Shown one piece after another: positions 12,902-25,497 of a stretch of 64,000 nucleotides of DNA (positions are counted from its first letter, which is position 1; each line of letters starts with the position of its first letter). Origin of the DNA: Hoplostethus atlanticus (taxonomy: Eukaryota; Chordata; Actinopteri; Trachichthyiformes; Trachichthyidae); the NCBI GenBank assembly GCA_034670405.1, contig JAXDDX010000181.1, forward strand, positions 620,001-684,000. Direction: 5' to 3'. Both the position numbers and the translations under genes were made by a program. Under the pieces are notes generated by a model. The model was given only the letters and a program-made list of their open reading frames with translations, was not told the origin of the DNA and did no database searches.

Positions 12902-13402
12902 CCAGGAATCTCAAGAGGATCCTGGGTAATTTCACACAGTTTGTTTTAGCTCTCCAACAACATATACGCCTAACAGTGTGTGTGTGTGTGTGTGTGTATG
13001 TGTGTGTGTGTGTATATATGGACTGCCTTAAAGCTAATTGTTTAGAAAATAAACAAATATTCCTACCGTGTCTGATTTAGTGCTGGAGAGAAGAGGAAAC
13101 ATCGTCCAAGGCCTACTGAGACATGTGAATGGCGTGATGAAACTCTTCAGCCTCTAACGCTACAGTTTTTCTAAATCACTTAAGATCCAAGCCAATCTTT
13201 ATCAGCGAATTCTAAAATGCTCAAACATCGTTTGTTCTGGGAGCTTTTTCACTGCGTTTGCGTGCTCCAAGTGTTGAACAGGCCTTCTGCCGGTCTGTTT
13301 GGAGCTGTCCAATCAGGCGTGTGGGATGTGGACACAAACTGACATCAAAGACGTGACACTGCCACCATTCAGAGTCATGGCCTACTTCTTTATGTGTGTC
13401 TC

Positions 13403-13433
<31 letters not shown>

Positions 13434-13805
13434 ATCTTTTCCTTTGTCACAAAAACTTTAATGCATACACACACAAACACACACACACAACACACGTGTA
13501 TTATCAGTGTTATTAGTATTTGTCGTTTACCCACCATTTTATTTAGCGCTACATCACTGCTCGTGTTGGTCAGAGAACGCGTGATAATGCCGTTCACAAT
13601 GGCGACCTGAGGATCTGACTTACCCTCCCCTCTCTCTCCCGGTCTCTGTCTCTGTCAACTCACAAAGGAGTCATGCAGTTTGCAGGCTGTGACACTCTGA
13701 CTAGCATCAGCGGAGAGGCGTGCACAGCAACACACACACTCCTAGATCCCTCTGACTGTTCCCACAGCAGGGCAGACACCAGGCTGTTTATTTAACCATT
13801 AGCCT

Positions 13806-13838
13806 GGGGGAGGGGAGGGGAGGGGAGGGGAGGGGAGG
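13806..13838 (+). repeat. (AGGGG)n pentanucleotide, G-quadruplex type
   Basis: Six G-runs of four or five bases separated by single A. This meets the usual G-quadruplex pattern (at least four runs of three or more G, loops of one). A CA tract follows at 13,890-13,919. Confidence 0.95.
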
Positions 13839-13929
13839 CCAGGCCGGGCTGGGCTAGCAGAGCAGGACACATGGCTCTGAGTAAGATCCCACTGCACACA
13901 CACACACACACACACACACGCTCATACAC

Positions 13930-14040
13930 ACATTTACATTGCATTTACCTGATGCTCTGATACTTGATGATTTCAGAGTCACCCACAATGAGTCCAACAA
14001 TAGTCCAACAATAGAATAAACACAAACAACCAATAGTAAT
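13930..14040 (+). mobile_element. Possible short interspersed repeat, copy 1
   Basis: CATTTACCTGATGCTCT ... ACAATGAGTCCAACAATAG and AATAGAATAAAC share their order with 62,212-62,275. They resemble the widespread fish repeat with a CATTTAGCTGA(C/T)GCT ... GACTTACAATGAGTGC core. The copy has an internal duplication of GTCCAACAATAG. Confidence 0.45.
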
Positions 14041-16194
14041 GAATGGCTAGCAGTAGGCAATAGGAGGAAGTTGTTGGAGTGAGGGGTGTGATTCATGTGA
14101 GAGTTGAGCTTTCAGGTCACGATGGTACACGGGGAGTGACTCCGCCGTCCTGACCGGAATGGGACGCCCATTCCCTCCTCCCATTGGAGAGACGGGACAC
14201 CTCTCCACTCATACATACAGAAACACCCACACAGAAAGAGGGGAAGGGAGAGAAAGAGAGAGGGAGGCAGAAAGAGAAAAGTGTATTTACCAGAGCTCTC
14301 CTCTCCTCTAATCCTTTCAGACCAGACCGAGCCCTAACACCTGCAGTGAGAGCCGTGACAAGTGCTCTGGCTGAACAGCGGTTCAACAAGGCTTGGACGT
14401 CACCGAGCCGCCTGATGGATCCAAGTACTGGTTATATGTTTACTCAAGTCAAGTTCTGATCTCTTTTCAAGAATCACAAATCCCAGCGTCAGTTCAGGCC
14501 AGCTTACGTGTTATGGATCTTTCTGAGGCCAAGATAAAAAATGTAGCTGCTCTGATGTAGCGGTGTGTGTATGTGGGCACATGTGTCTTGTGTATGCATG
14601 CTAATGGTTGTGTGTGTGTGTGTGTGCATGTTTTAGTACAGTATGCAAGGGCGTCCCATCTTGATTGGGAGGGGTGTATGGTGTGTATGCACATAGACTG
14701 GATGACATTGAAAAGCCTTGGGGCCAACTCTGCCAAACCCAGCTGCTTACTGACACAGTAAATCTACTGGATGACTCTGCCTCTCTCTGCTTGCCTCCAC
14801 ACACACACACACACACACACACACTTGAAACTGAACATGTTTGAGGGTGTGAGCAGTGCCACTGGGCTGTCTCAGGTTGGATAATAACTCTTGGCCTGTC
14901 AGAGCAGAGTGCAAGCTGTCCAAAAAGCTGTCAGCAACCCACTTACCCCAAAAACCAGTGCGACTCTGGCCCATGCTTACGGGATCTTAGCAGGCTGTCT
15001 TCCCGACACACTTCAGCTGACACGCGCTCTCACTGCTCATAGAGTCACACGCAGCCTGTCGTTACTGTTACCCAAGGTACAAAGCAGACTTTATGTGATT
15101 GGGTTTTTGTGAGACGTTCATGGAAATCAGTGGAAGTAGAATTTCATGTTAAGGAACAGCGGTAAGGAAGATTGTTAAGGAATTGTTATTAACCAGCCTG
15201 GAGGCAAAGGGGAGATATGAACAGTAAGGCGCTTTACATTCAGACTTAAACCTCCCTTTGCTCCAGATTAGGCATTAGCGCTCCATTGATGTGGCGATGA
15301 AAACGTTAAAAAAAAGAAAGAGGGGATTTCTCCATCTATTTAACTAATGTGAGATTTCTCTGCCTTCGTCAGAGGAAGACTCCACAGTACTCATCCCTCA
15401 TCCATGTGTGCATCTACCCTGTGTGAGGGGCTCGGAGGGGACGAAGGTGTGTGATGCTTTCAACACCGCTTGATAACATCTCTCTTTCTCATATCACTTA
15501 CAGAAAATGTTCCTCCTAATGATTGCAAGAACTCATAATGCTGTCGAGGTGGTGTGTGTGTGTGTATGAGCTAATGTCATTAAATGATGTAACAACGTTA
15601 TGTCTTTTCCAAGGTGCCCCCCCCCCCCCCTTTTTCTTTCTTCACCCTCCCTCTGGCCACAGCCAGACCCAGATGAAAATATGAACTCAGAGAGAGAAGT
15701 TAATCTCCCACACAAACCCGGAGCAGAGGCTGTAACTCAATACAATCTGCTTTGTGGGAGGCCAGCATGTCCTCATCTCAGAATTAATACAAGTTGTCCA
15801 CTTATGAGGAATGAGATTAAAATGTAGTTGGCCCTGATTAAACCCCAGAATGAACATAGGAGTGTAAAAGATCTGTGTGTGTGTGTGTGGTGTACATAAG
15901 GCACTGTGTGCGCGATTCCCAAGCAGGCCTTATTGGAGATGATTACTCTCATAAAACCTCTGCTCTCTAAATTGCCCCCCCCCCCCTCCCATCTGCAGTC
16001 TAAACACACTTAATCAAGCACAGGTGTGTCCCAATGTATTTGCAGACGCCTCGCTCATAGGCAATCTTCTGCAACCAAACCAGAGGGAAGGAGGCAGGAG
16101 ACGTTTGGCCATCCCGTCGTCTACTTTACCGCGGCGATGAGAGCAACAGATGATGGATGGAAAGAAAGAATGGGGAAAAAAAGTGTATCATTCA

Positions 16195-16437
16195 TTCCTT
16201 TCCTTTCCTTTCTTTTCCTTTCCTTTCCTTTCCTTTCCTTTCCTTCCCTTTCCTTTCTTTTTCTTTCCTTTCCTTTCCTTTCTTTTCCTTTCCTTTCCTT
16301 TCTTTTTCTTTTTCTTTCCTTTCCTTTCCTTTCTTTTTCTTTCTTTTCTTTTCCTTTCTTTTCATTTCCTTTCCTCTCCTTTTTTTAGTTTCCTTCCTTC
16401 TCTCTTCTCTTCTCTTCCCTTCCCTTCTTCATCTCAG
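16195..16437 (+). repeat. Polypyrimidine (CTTTC)n-type tract
   Basis: Strictly C/T from 16,195 to 16,363 (169 bases), then nearly pure to 16,437. It is built mainly of TTTCC/CTTTC pentamers. It gives meaningless Phe/Leu/Ser/Pro open frames in all three forward frames. Confidence 0.97.
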
Positions 16438-16973
16438 TTCTCTGTCTTAATGCAGTACGGGATCAGGCTGTGTGTTGGGGATCTGTGGGTTAATACGGTT
16501 ACCGGGATAACAATCTCTCCCTCCATCGCTCCATGATAGATGGGCACTGTGTGTGTGTGTGTGTGTGTAGGTGTTGAATGATTGAGCAAGCGGGTGAGTG
16601 AGTGAGAGATAAAGTAAGAGGCGACTGTGTAAAAATGTGTGTGTGTGTGTGTGTGTGTGTGCGGTCTGCAAGCGAGAGCGTGGAAGCGGAGGGGGCCGCC
16701 GTATCCGTCAGAGGAGAACAATGGCTTTTAAATGAATCTGGGAGCTCGTAAATCACACAAAGAGAGAGCCCAAACGCAGCGCTGATTGCCTGGACGTCAG
16801 AGTCGGCGGACGACAGGAAGGAGCGAATGAACGAGAGAATGAACGAGAGCCCCAGCGAGACACCTTGTTAACGCCTGAACAAAACGCCTCCATTAGGAAC
16901 CAATGGCCTACTTATGCAAATGCCTCCACATACAACACAGTCTCTCTCTGCTGAAAGTTCCTGTCCTTGGGAG

Positions 16974-16975
<2 letters not shown>

Positions 16976-17012
<37 letters not shown>
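16976..17012 (+). repeat. (CA)n microsatellite
   Basis: About 37 bases; TG tracts at 16,546-16,568 and 16,637-16,661 lie upstream. Confidence 0.95.
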
Positions 17013-17016
<4 letters not shown>

Positions 17017-18940
17017 CAGTCAGTCAGGACCGATGTAAATAAATCACAGCACAAACACATTGATCGGTCTGAGGTAAGAGAACGTACAGTAGGCCTTCGC
17101 AATCACACTCAATGTAAAACTGTTGCCTGATATTGTTGTTCCCTCGGTAACGACGCCGATGGTGAGACTGTTTTTCTTCACTGTATATAATCTGAACGGT
17201 TTGATAGAGACGTTTCACTGCCTGCTGGTAATACCTTCAGCTGTGTGTGTGTGTGTGTTAATGCGAAGCAGTTGTAAATCATTAGAGCCGTGCTTCATTA
17301 TGGTTAGCGTGTTGCCTCAGAGAGAGGCAGATGAGTGGTAGGCAGGGTGTAATTACAGGTATGTGGGGAGAAAACATGCAATTAGAGATGTAGAGGAGGC
17401 ATTTGGCACACTTTTTTTTCAGCTTGTGTGTTTCAGATGCTTGTTTTTTCCTCTGGCGGAGGGTTGTGCTGTTTGTTTCCCAGGCTCGTCGTTGTGTACG
17501 CTGTGGCAGGGACAACTGGCAGTGACCCGCGGCCCACTGTTGGGGTTGAGGTCAGGTCCACCCATTTGGCCACCCAGAGCAGCCCAGCTGATGGTCCGAG
17601 GTTAGAGGTGAAAGGTCAAGGGGGTCGGGGGCTTCCTGGTTAGTGCTGCTCCCCTCACCTGTCCTTTCACAGGCAGAGGGAACGAGAGGAATAGGGGTGA
17701 GAGAGAGAGAGTGAGGCGATTCTGAGAGAGTGTGAGAAAGTTGGGACACAAATATAAACAGGTGTCTCACATCATGGCCTCACTCCCTGTCTTCCTCTCA
17801 CCCTCTCTCCCCCATACCCTCTCTCTTTTTTTCAGTTTCTTGGCATTTTATTGGCTGACAGGTGACATGTTGCTGAAGCAGGTAAAAAAATATGAAAGAA
17901 TATCAATAACAACACTAATGATTATAAAAGAATGACAGCAACAGAAATATCGTTCTCTTTTGCTCTTTTCTCTCTCTCTCTTTCTTATACCCCCTTCTCT
18001 CTCACCCCTCTCCCTCCCTTGCTGTAACTGTAATAGAGCGTAATGTGATCTGATTCAGACTTTGACGGTGAGGCTCAGACCAGCCACCCAGACACAGATT
18101 AGTTGGACTGGGTTTTGCACATACCTGCCTCAAACAAACAAAGACGCAATAAGTGGAACAAGCTGAAATACAAACTAAAACGTGCGTTTCTGTAATACTT
18201 ACCTCGCACCACCACAGTCAGACTAAATCATTGGGATATTATTGCCCACTCGTCTCTACAGCTCCTTGAAATGGGTTGGAGAAATGATTTGGGGTCCCGT
18301 TGGCTATAGGGGGTCTCGGTGCAGCAGCTGGCTGGGCTTCAAAGCTGGTGGCATGTGCAGCACATATACATATGTTGTGTCAGAGGACGCCCTGCGGGGA
18401 CAATCAGAGAATAAGGCCTGAGACAAGTGTGACCTCTGGAGCAGGGTTTGGCCTTTACCACTGGTGTGTGGCAGCAGCTCCAGTCTGGCCGGTACTGAAG
18501 AACAGTAGAAGAAGAGAGAGGGACCGGAGTGAAGGTACCAACAGGTGGACATCAGCAGGTTATGTTTGCTGTACAGTGGGGAGTGATCGGTCAGGAGAAC
18601 GTTGAGAACAGTTGGTTCCCGTTAAGTCAATATTCTCTGTATTTTTCTCTCTGACGCACGTAAACATTCTGACACATGAGACAAACACGCACGCAGACAA
18701 ACACACACAATATTTACAATGCTTAGCGTATTTGGTGACAGGTTAGATTGAGGCGTGACTGACCTCCTCACTCATAATTAAGAGCCTAGGAGACTCAGAG
18801 CCGTTAGGCCTTTAGGCCAGCCGGGGCCCTGCCCAGACACACTCCCTCAGACTGCACTGTTTATCTTTCATTAGAGCACAATTATATGTCGCATCCCTCT
18901 TTCTCGCTGTCTCTCTCTCTGACTTTCTCTGATCCTTTCA

Positions 18941-18979
<39 letters not shown>

Positions 18980-18987
18980 GTGTGTGT
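18941..18987 (+). repeat. (TG)n microsatellite
   Basis: About 47 bases with one CG interruption. A (GAAA)n tract follows at 19,136-19,174. Confidence 0.95.
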
Positions 18988-19135
18988 TTGCGCCATTTGG
19001 GCTCAGCAGGATCAGGACAGAACAGTGTGTGCCCAGCTCCGCTGAGCAACAATATTTATCTCCCCCCCAATCCTTATCACAGGTCAAACAAGCTGCTGAG
19101 AGGCCCTCCATTCCACTATACATATAGAGAGAGAG

Positions 19136-19174
<39 letters not shown>

Positions 19175-19641
19175 GGGACGGAGGGAAGGCGGTGGAGTGC
19201 ATGGCAAAAAGAACAGAGGGAAAGACAGGGAAAGAGTGGAGAAAAAGAAGAAACCAGTCAATGTTTAAGAGTTGACGATGAAAGAGGAGGGAGGTATAGG
19301 AGGATGTATGACAGGGTGAGTGAGGAGGAGGAGGAGCAGCAGGAGGAGTGACTTCCAGTAAGAGGTGGACAGATCTTCTCCTGCGGCTCCCACATTACAA
19401 CACCACAGAGATCATGACTACACTAAGGCAAGGAGCATAATAGAGGGAGGGGGGAGGGAAACAGGTGGAGAGGTGGAAGCAGAGGATGGCCGACCACAGA
19501 ATGAGAGAGAAAATCAGAAAAGCCGGTTTCCACTCTTGCTGTTCCACTCACTGTAGGTGACTGTGGAGTCATCAGTAGTGTCAAATCTATTTTTAGCGAT
19601 CCATGGTTGTACCTAGGACCCCCTCGACTCCCTCAAGACAA

Positions 19642-19672
<31 letters not shown>

Positions 19673-20393
19673 GACACACGTATAGGAGTCACCGGGTCTA
19701 GACAGCCAACCAGGGGAGACACAGTGCTAACCCCGTCCATGACTAGAGGGCACAACTGCACACCACAGACCCACCCAACCTAACCACACTGGCAGCTACC
19801 AACACAACATGGCAACACAACAGTAAAACACACACACACACACACCGATATAGGTGAAGTATTTACATTCATAAAAAGGTGTGTGTGGATTTGATCTTAA
19901 AATAATGGTGGGGAAGGTAGAGACCACGGTGGAGCTGAGCTGTACTCCGTGAGGCGACAACCACAGGTGGGTAAGTCGCTCCATTGCTGGCATAGTATCC
20001 TCCAGGCATGACTCTAATCTGTGATACAACGTGCAGCGGGCAGCATGTCAAAGAGCTGGCAGAGAAGAGGAGGTGGTGATTCCCAGTCCTGCATTGTGTT
20101 GTGGCTCATCTGGTGGCTGGACAGATGTTACCACAAGCATGCATGAACTTTACTTTGCTCCTGCCATCTCTAACCCGCACCTCTCTCTCTCTCTCTTTAT
20201 TTCTCTCGCTCCATTTCCCTCGCTGTTTTTTCTTTCTCCCACTCTCAATCTCTTACAGCTTTGTTGTCTCCCTCATTTTCATCCTCCTCTCCTCTCTCTC
20301 CTGCCCCTACTTTCCCGTCATTCCAATCATTTCCTGTGAGAACAGGAAAACCCCCTCAAACAAACAGCATATGCCCAAGTCCCTCCATCCAAT

Positions 20394-20394
<1 letters not shown>

Positions 20395-20437
<43 letters not shown>

Positions 20438-20468
20438 GTCTGTGTGTCTGTCTGTGTGTCTGACTGTC

Positions 20469-20528
<60 letters not shown>

Positions 20529-20592
20529 TCAGCGGGCTATGTAAACACATTGGTTGGACTGCAGCTGGCCTAGGAGGAGAGCCGTGGGACAT

Positions 20593-20626
<34 letters not shown>
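20395..20626 (+). repeat. Compound CT / TG microsatellite block
   Basis: CT tract at 20,395-20,424, mixed TGTCTG sequence, CT tract at 20,483-20,524 and TG tract at 20,592-20,626. Confidence 0.93.
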
Positions 20627-20630
<4 letters not shown>

Positions 20631-21599
20631 GGTGTGTGCGTATTTATGTGCATATGTGTAGACGGGTTAGGAGTGAAGAGACATAGACCAGTTTCAGTTT
20701 TAGGGACTAGTGTTTGTGTGCGTCTGTCTCTGTGTGTATGTGCGTGACTAAGTGTGTGTGGAGTGGGGGTGTTAAAGGCATGAGATATCCAGGGACCTGG
20801 ACACTAGTGAGGAGGCTCACCGAGTCTGTAGCTTGTGGGGGTATTGAATGGCTCATTAAGCTGCTCTGTGTGTGTATCCATGTCTGCGTGTGTTCGTACA
20901 GCTGTGGAAGGCAGACACTAAGACACAGTTACGAGGGGAGTTGGTCTCGAGACCTACCCAATCAAAGAATGCGTAAATCAAAGTTGTACCGTTGACCACT
21001 GGCAGGGCGGTGTGTGTTTTAGTTGTGTGAATATACGTTGGATCTCGCGTATGTGTGTGTGTCTGCTTCTGTACGGTCTCACCAATTCTTGTTTGCAGAA
21101 GGAAATACCTTGACAGGTTTTTGGAACACCCGCCTGGTACCCCTCTCTCCGTCTCCCACTTTTCTCCCTCTATTTCTCCATCTCCTCTCTTCCTTTGGTG
21201 TAGCTTTAGGTGTTATTTTACACTCACACGCCCTTCCTCCGGCTCAGGGCTACCTTACCCCTCTCCTCTCACTTCTTCCTCTTCCCTCACTATGTTGTGT
21301 AGCCACTCCGCCATTTGGTGGCCAGGAAAGTTAAAGTTTGGAAGATAGCTACCCGTACATTTCATTCTGTGATACTATTGATGGCTAAGTCACTGTCACA
21401 TCTGGAATAAATCTTGGAGATTTCCCTTCTAAACTGTAATACCAAAGTTTTCCCAAAAGTGACCTGCATGATTCAAATAAAACAGAGACTTTTGATTATT
21501 TGTATCAAGCCCCTCATTGTGATGTTATTCAATCAGAAATGGCTGATACAGTGTTGAATTTGGCTTGTGAACCCCTTGTAAATGAGAGACATTTTGACT

Positions 21600-22205
21600 T
21601 TTTGATATTTAATCAAATTTTGCCTTTTCTTGTCAGAGAAGATCTGGACAAACCTGAAGATTTCTGGAAGTCTGTTTGTACAGATGAGTCCATAATTGAA
21701 CAATCAAAAATACCATGTTTGGTGACAACCCAAAACCGGTGGGCGTATCATGGTCTGGAGCTGTTTTTCTTCCTCTGGACCTGGAAGACTCGACATCATT
21801 AAAGGAACCATGAATTCTGAGGGAGACCAGGGAAGTCTTGAACAGAACGCCATCAATCTGAGAGCTAAAGCTGGGCGGAAAGTGGTTGTTCAACAAGATG
21901 ATGATCCTAAGCATTTAAGCAAATCTACCAAATGGCTCAAGATAGATAGATAGAGTTACAGTAGCCAGACATAGAGTAACACCAAGAAATAAAGAAATAA
22001 ATCTACAATAAAACTGCAATGGAAATAATGGGAAAAAAAAGAACAATAACAATAACGAATAAAAAATATAAGAATATAAATATAAGAATATAAGATATCA
22101 TATTTATTTGTGCATGTTTTTTATTTGCAATATCTTCATAAGATTTGAGGTTTAGATAAGGATTTATAAGGTTATTCCTCTATAATATATGAAATGATGA
22201 CCAAC
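21600..22205 (+). mobile_element. Decayed Tc1-like transposon
   Basis: Contains the catalytic-core remnant of a Tc1/mariner transposase, then an AT-rich 3' segment that matches the second copy at 61,471-61,570. No terminal repeats could be recognised. The upstream 240 bases (21,360-21,600) are AT-rich and unassigned and may belong to the element. It is isolated in microsatellite-rich intergenic DNA. Confidence 0.75.
21630..21953 (+). pseudogene. Tc1/mariner transposase fragment (broken)
   Basis: The first frame gives REDLDKPEDFWKSVCTDES, whose TDES holds the first catalytic Asp. A frameshift near 21,730-21,750 moves to a second frame giving MVWSCFSSSGPGRLDIIKG, then VVVQQDDDPKHLSKSTKWL, whose DDDPKH carries the second Asp. 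The frame then stops after KIDR, before the third catalytic residue. The DNA-binding N-terminus is also missing. It is non-functional. Confidence 0.85.
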
Positions 22206-24371
22206 CCCTGTCAAGCATGACTGTGAATATGTGTATAACACGTCCTTACTGGATGCACACTTCCTCACTTTCCCTCTCTCCTCCCTCCACTTTTCCCCTC
22301 TTCCAGACAATCAGCGTTGACACGTTAACAGCAGAGAGATGTGTCAACGTCCCGTAATGATGCCAGGTGACACACCACAGAACTCTGAGACAGGAAGCTC
22401 TGCTTAAAGGCCACAGGAAACAGGAAGTAACCAAGGATTAGCTCTCTAAGTCACTTAAAGTTTTCCAGGGGGAGACTTGGGCTTGATGATGGGCTACAAA
22501 AATGAGAGTGAAAGAGAAGGATGAGTAAATGTAGAGAATAAAAAGAGCAGGCCCAATGAAGGCAAGGAATATATATTGACAAGTAGCCTAAGAGGAGGAG
22601 GGAGAGGGAGGGAGAGAGAGAGAGAGTCTATAACTAGTTTTGTGGTGAGAGGTCAAAGTCAGGGCTGAGATTTGAAATTGAAATGAAGTGTTGGTTTGGC
22701 ACCATTCCCACCTCAGTACTCTATTTTTGTGTGTGCATGCATGCATGTGTGTGTGTGTGTGTGTATATTGTGTATGCATGCATAGGTGTGTGTGTGTGTG
22801 TGTGTGCATCAATGTCCCCCCCAGGATTTCTTTGTAGGAGGGGTGCCAATGACCCACGGTCAGACGGCACTGCACTATGCGACCTGTGTATCATGTTACT
22901 CCCCTTTCCCAATGTTTTGTAGTGTACAGTGTGTGTGTTTCAGTATTTACCTGCACTGAAAAAATGTGGAAGGCCTGAATGGAATGACTACACCAACCTG
23001 TCTTAAATCCATTCTTCCTTCTCGTCTACAGATTTTACTTTCACACAATTTCACAACATATATTTTTCAAACCTGCCCAGTTCTCCTTGAAATGTAAAAA
23101 ATGAACAAGTCTTTAAGGATGATCATGTAGTATTCCCTTCCATTTTTATTTGCTGTGTTATAACATACAGCTGATCTGATATCACACGATGGAATATACA
23201 GCGTCATGATAAAGGCGAGGATCTAGGATCCTAGGATTGAACTAGATACTCTATGATGAATGTCATTTGGCTTCATTAATACAGAGTGCTTCAGAATATC
23301 AAGGACATCAAGGAAAATAAGAGAGAGGGCAAGAATGAAAGAGGGAGTGAGATGAAGGGTAAAATAGGCTATCAGTCTAACATCATATGACATGTTGAGG
23401 AACAGGCCAGCAGATAAGCTGGCTAAGATATCTTTGTTTTGCTTTCTGATGGAGATGTTGAGGACCTTGATAGTCTAATGATAAACTTTAGTTCTGAATT
23501 ACTCACACAGGGTTGTTTTCTAAAGCCAGGCAGGCTTCCACACAGACTCCCAGTGTTTTGACAGTTTGGCCACACTTTGTTCTGGATCGCTGGCGCTAAA
23601 GGACAACACCAACCTTTTGCGAAATCAACTTACCCTTTATGTGACGAGAGGATTGGCAGAAAAAAAACACCAACTGTGGATTACTAGAAGGTGTATCTTC
23701 TTATAGGTAATGCTAGTTTCCTATGGGCATTTAACACATGGTATGCTAACACGTTAGCATGTGCACAGAGTTGTCTACCAGAAAAGGTAGTCCTATTGTA
23801 ACGTGTAAAAGGCAATTTGACCAATGAGCTTGTTTCCCAAACCGCTGGTGTAGTGCTACTGCGTTATCAGTGGTCTCTTTGACAACAGTGCTGTCACCTG
23901 CCAGTCACCATTCGCCTCCAACTCATCTGGATTTGTAAAGAAGAGAGATGAGATCTTTCTCTTGACCCTTTTGTGGTGGCAAGCTCATCCTGTGGGCGTC
24001 CATGTGGCTGACTGCTGATCTGCACGTCTATATACTCCAGTGTATGAATGGTGGCGTTACTGAAAACTGTGGGGTTGACAGAGGCGAAAGGCGGAAGTTG
24101 AGGTCCTATGAGGTATGATGGAGGGAAGTGGGGAGGGTGGGGGGTTGGCTGCTAGAGCCCAGCTCCAGCTGCTGGATGTGGGGCAGAGAGGTGTCCTTCC
24201 ACAGCCCCCACGGAGGGCACCAGCCCATACTGAACATCCACTGTCCTTGTACCCTCTGCTGCTGCTGGGTCCATTCCTCACACTTTCCCACTCGCTCACC
24301 TTATCTGTTTCTCCATTTAGCGCTCTTGCCTTTCCCTGGCTCTCCCCGTTTCTGTCCCTGTAGAAGTCAAC

Positions 24372-24513
24372 TCTGCTCCAATCAGAAGACAGAGAGAGCT
24401 TGTGTCAATTAAATGGTATGTGCTTATGCCGCAAATCACACACACATGTTCTCCTCTCCCCTCCCACCCCGTGGCCATAATCATCCTCATTACCTAATGA
24501 GACCCTACTGTAC
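24372..24513 (+). repeat. Dispersed direct duplication, copy A
   Basis: Bases 24,372-24,476 are identical over 105 bases to 29,648-29,752, and 24,478-24,513 are identical over 36 bases to 29,785-29,820. The unit contains a TGTCAATTAAATGG and an ACCTAATGAGACC motif and ends next to a CT-rich tract in both copies. The copies are 5,276 bases apart in the same orientation. Confidence 0.9.
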
Positions 24514-24721
24514 AAACTCTCCTTCTCGCTCTCTGTCTGTCTGTCTCTCTCTCTCTCCTTATCTCTCTCTCGGTCTCTCATTGTGTATCTCTAATGACCT
24601 ATACATCGGACGGAGCCACAGTGTTTTATGGCTCATGTGTGTTGTGACAGTGTGAAAGGCACAGGAAGGAAAGGCTGTGCTTCCTCTGATGCTCCTGCTG
24701 CTGTGGGCCAGAGGAGATAAG

Positions 24722-24741
24722 AACACACACACACACACACG

Positions 24742-24775
<34 letters not shown>
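24722..24775 (+). repeat. (CA)n microsatellite
   Basis: About 54 bases with CG interruptions near 24,741-24,745 and at 24,772. Confidence 0.95.
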
Positions 24776-24777
<2 letters not shown>

Positions 24778-25069
24778 ACAATCACAAATCACAACACAGA
24801 TCCATAGCTGTGCCAATAGCAGGGGAAGCCAGCTCCCTAGGCATTGCCTGTGCTAACACCCCCACCCATCCCACCACCACCCCCGCAGATTAGCTTCCTC
24901 ATGGTTTGGCCTTAATCACCCCCCCACCCCCCTCCTGCACACTTTGGTCTGTTCTCATCTCAACTATTTGAAGAATCACACTTATCATTGCATACCACTC
25001 CTATTTTTCATTACTATAAGTCAGAGGAACTGGAACTGTATGAAATGGAAGCAAGTGTTTTTGGCTCTT

Positions 25070-25073
<4 letters not shown>

Positions 25074-25128
<55 letters not shown>
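25074..25128 (+). repeat. (TG)n microsatellite, long
   Basis: 55 bases of perfect TG, first of a cluster. Further TG tracts lie at 25,214-25,239 and 25,268-25,305. A CA tract in the opposite sense lies at 25,443-25,495. Confidence 0.97.
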
Positions 25129-25132
<4 letters not shown>

Positions 25133-25264
25133 AAGACACTTCAGCTCTCTAGAAAGTGTGTATGCTGTGCTTTCTGGGGTGAGACTGCTGCTGAGGGTGT
25201 ATGCCTGTGTTATGTGTGTGTGTGTGTGTGTGTGTGTGTCTGCGTGTATACATGAGTGTATGCA

Positions 25265-25307
<43 letters not shown>

Positions 25308-25438
25308 ATACGTGTGCAGGCTGACGTAAGCCCCTCTATCTGATGATGCCCTTCTAATCCCCACAGTGATGTGTCATGAATATGGAGTTTAAGACTCAAA
25401 TCCCCAGGGATACACAGGCTATAGATAGCTGCTGCTTC

Positions 25439-25442
<4 letters not shown>

Positions 25443-25495
<53 letters not shown>
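25443..25495 (+). repeat. (CA)n microsatellite, inverted relative to nearby TG
   Basis: 53 bases of perfect CA, complementary in sense to the TG tract 315 bases upstream, so the two can pair as an inverted repeat. Confidence 0.97.

Positions 25496-25497
<2 letters not shown>

Larger units (their letters stand above)
9900..21590. other. Gene-free intergenic region
   Basis: No gene is recognised. It holds many microsatellites, the local duplication with its LINE scrap, a possible SINE at 13.9 kb and the polypyrimidine tract at 16.2 kb. Non-repetitive stretches at 14,850-15,320 and 18,020-18,640 contain nothing I can name. Confidence 0.7.

Noticed and set aside
22650..22670. AGGTCAAAGTCA as a DR1/HNF4-type nuclear receptor site
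   Set aside because: The second half is degenerate and similar matches (8,007, 35,811) occur repeatedly by chance in the window.
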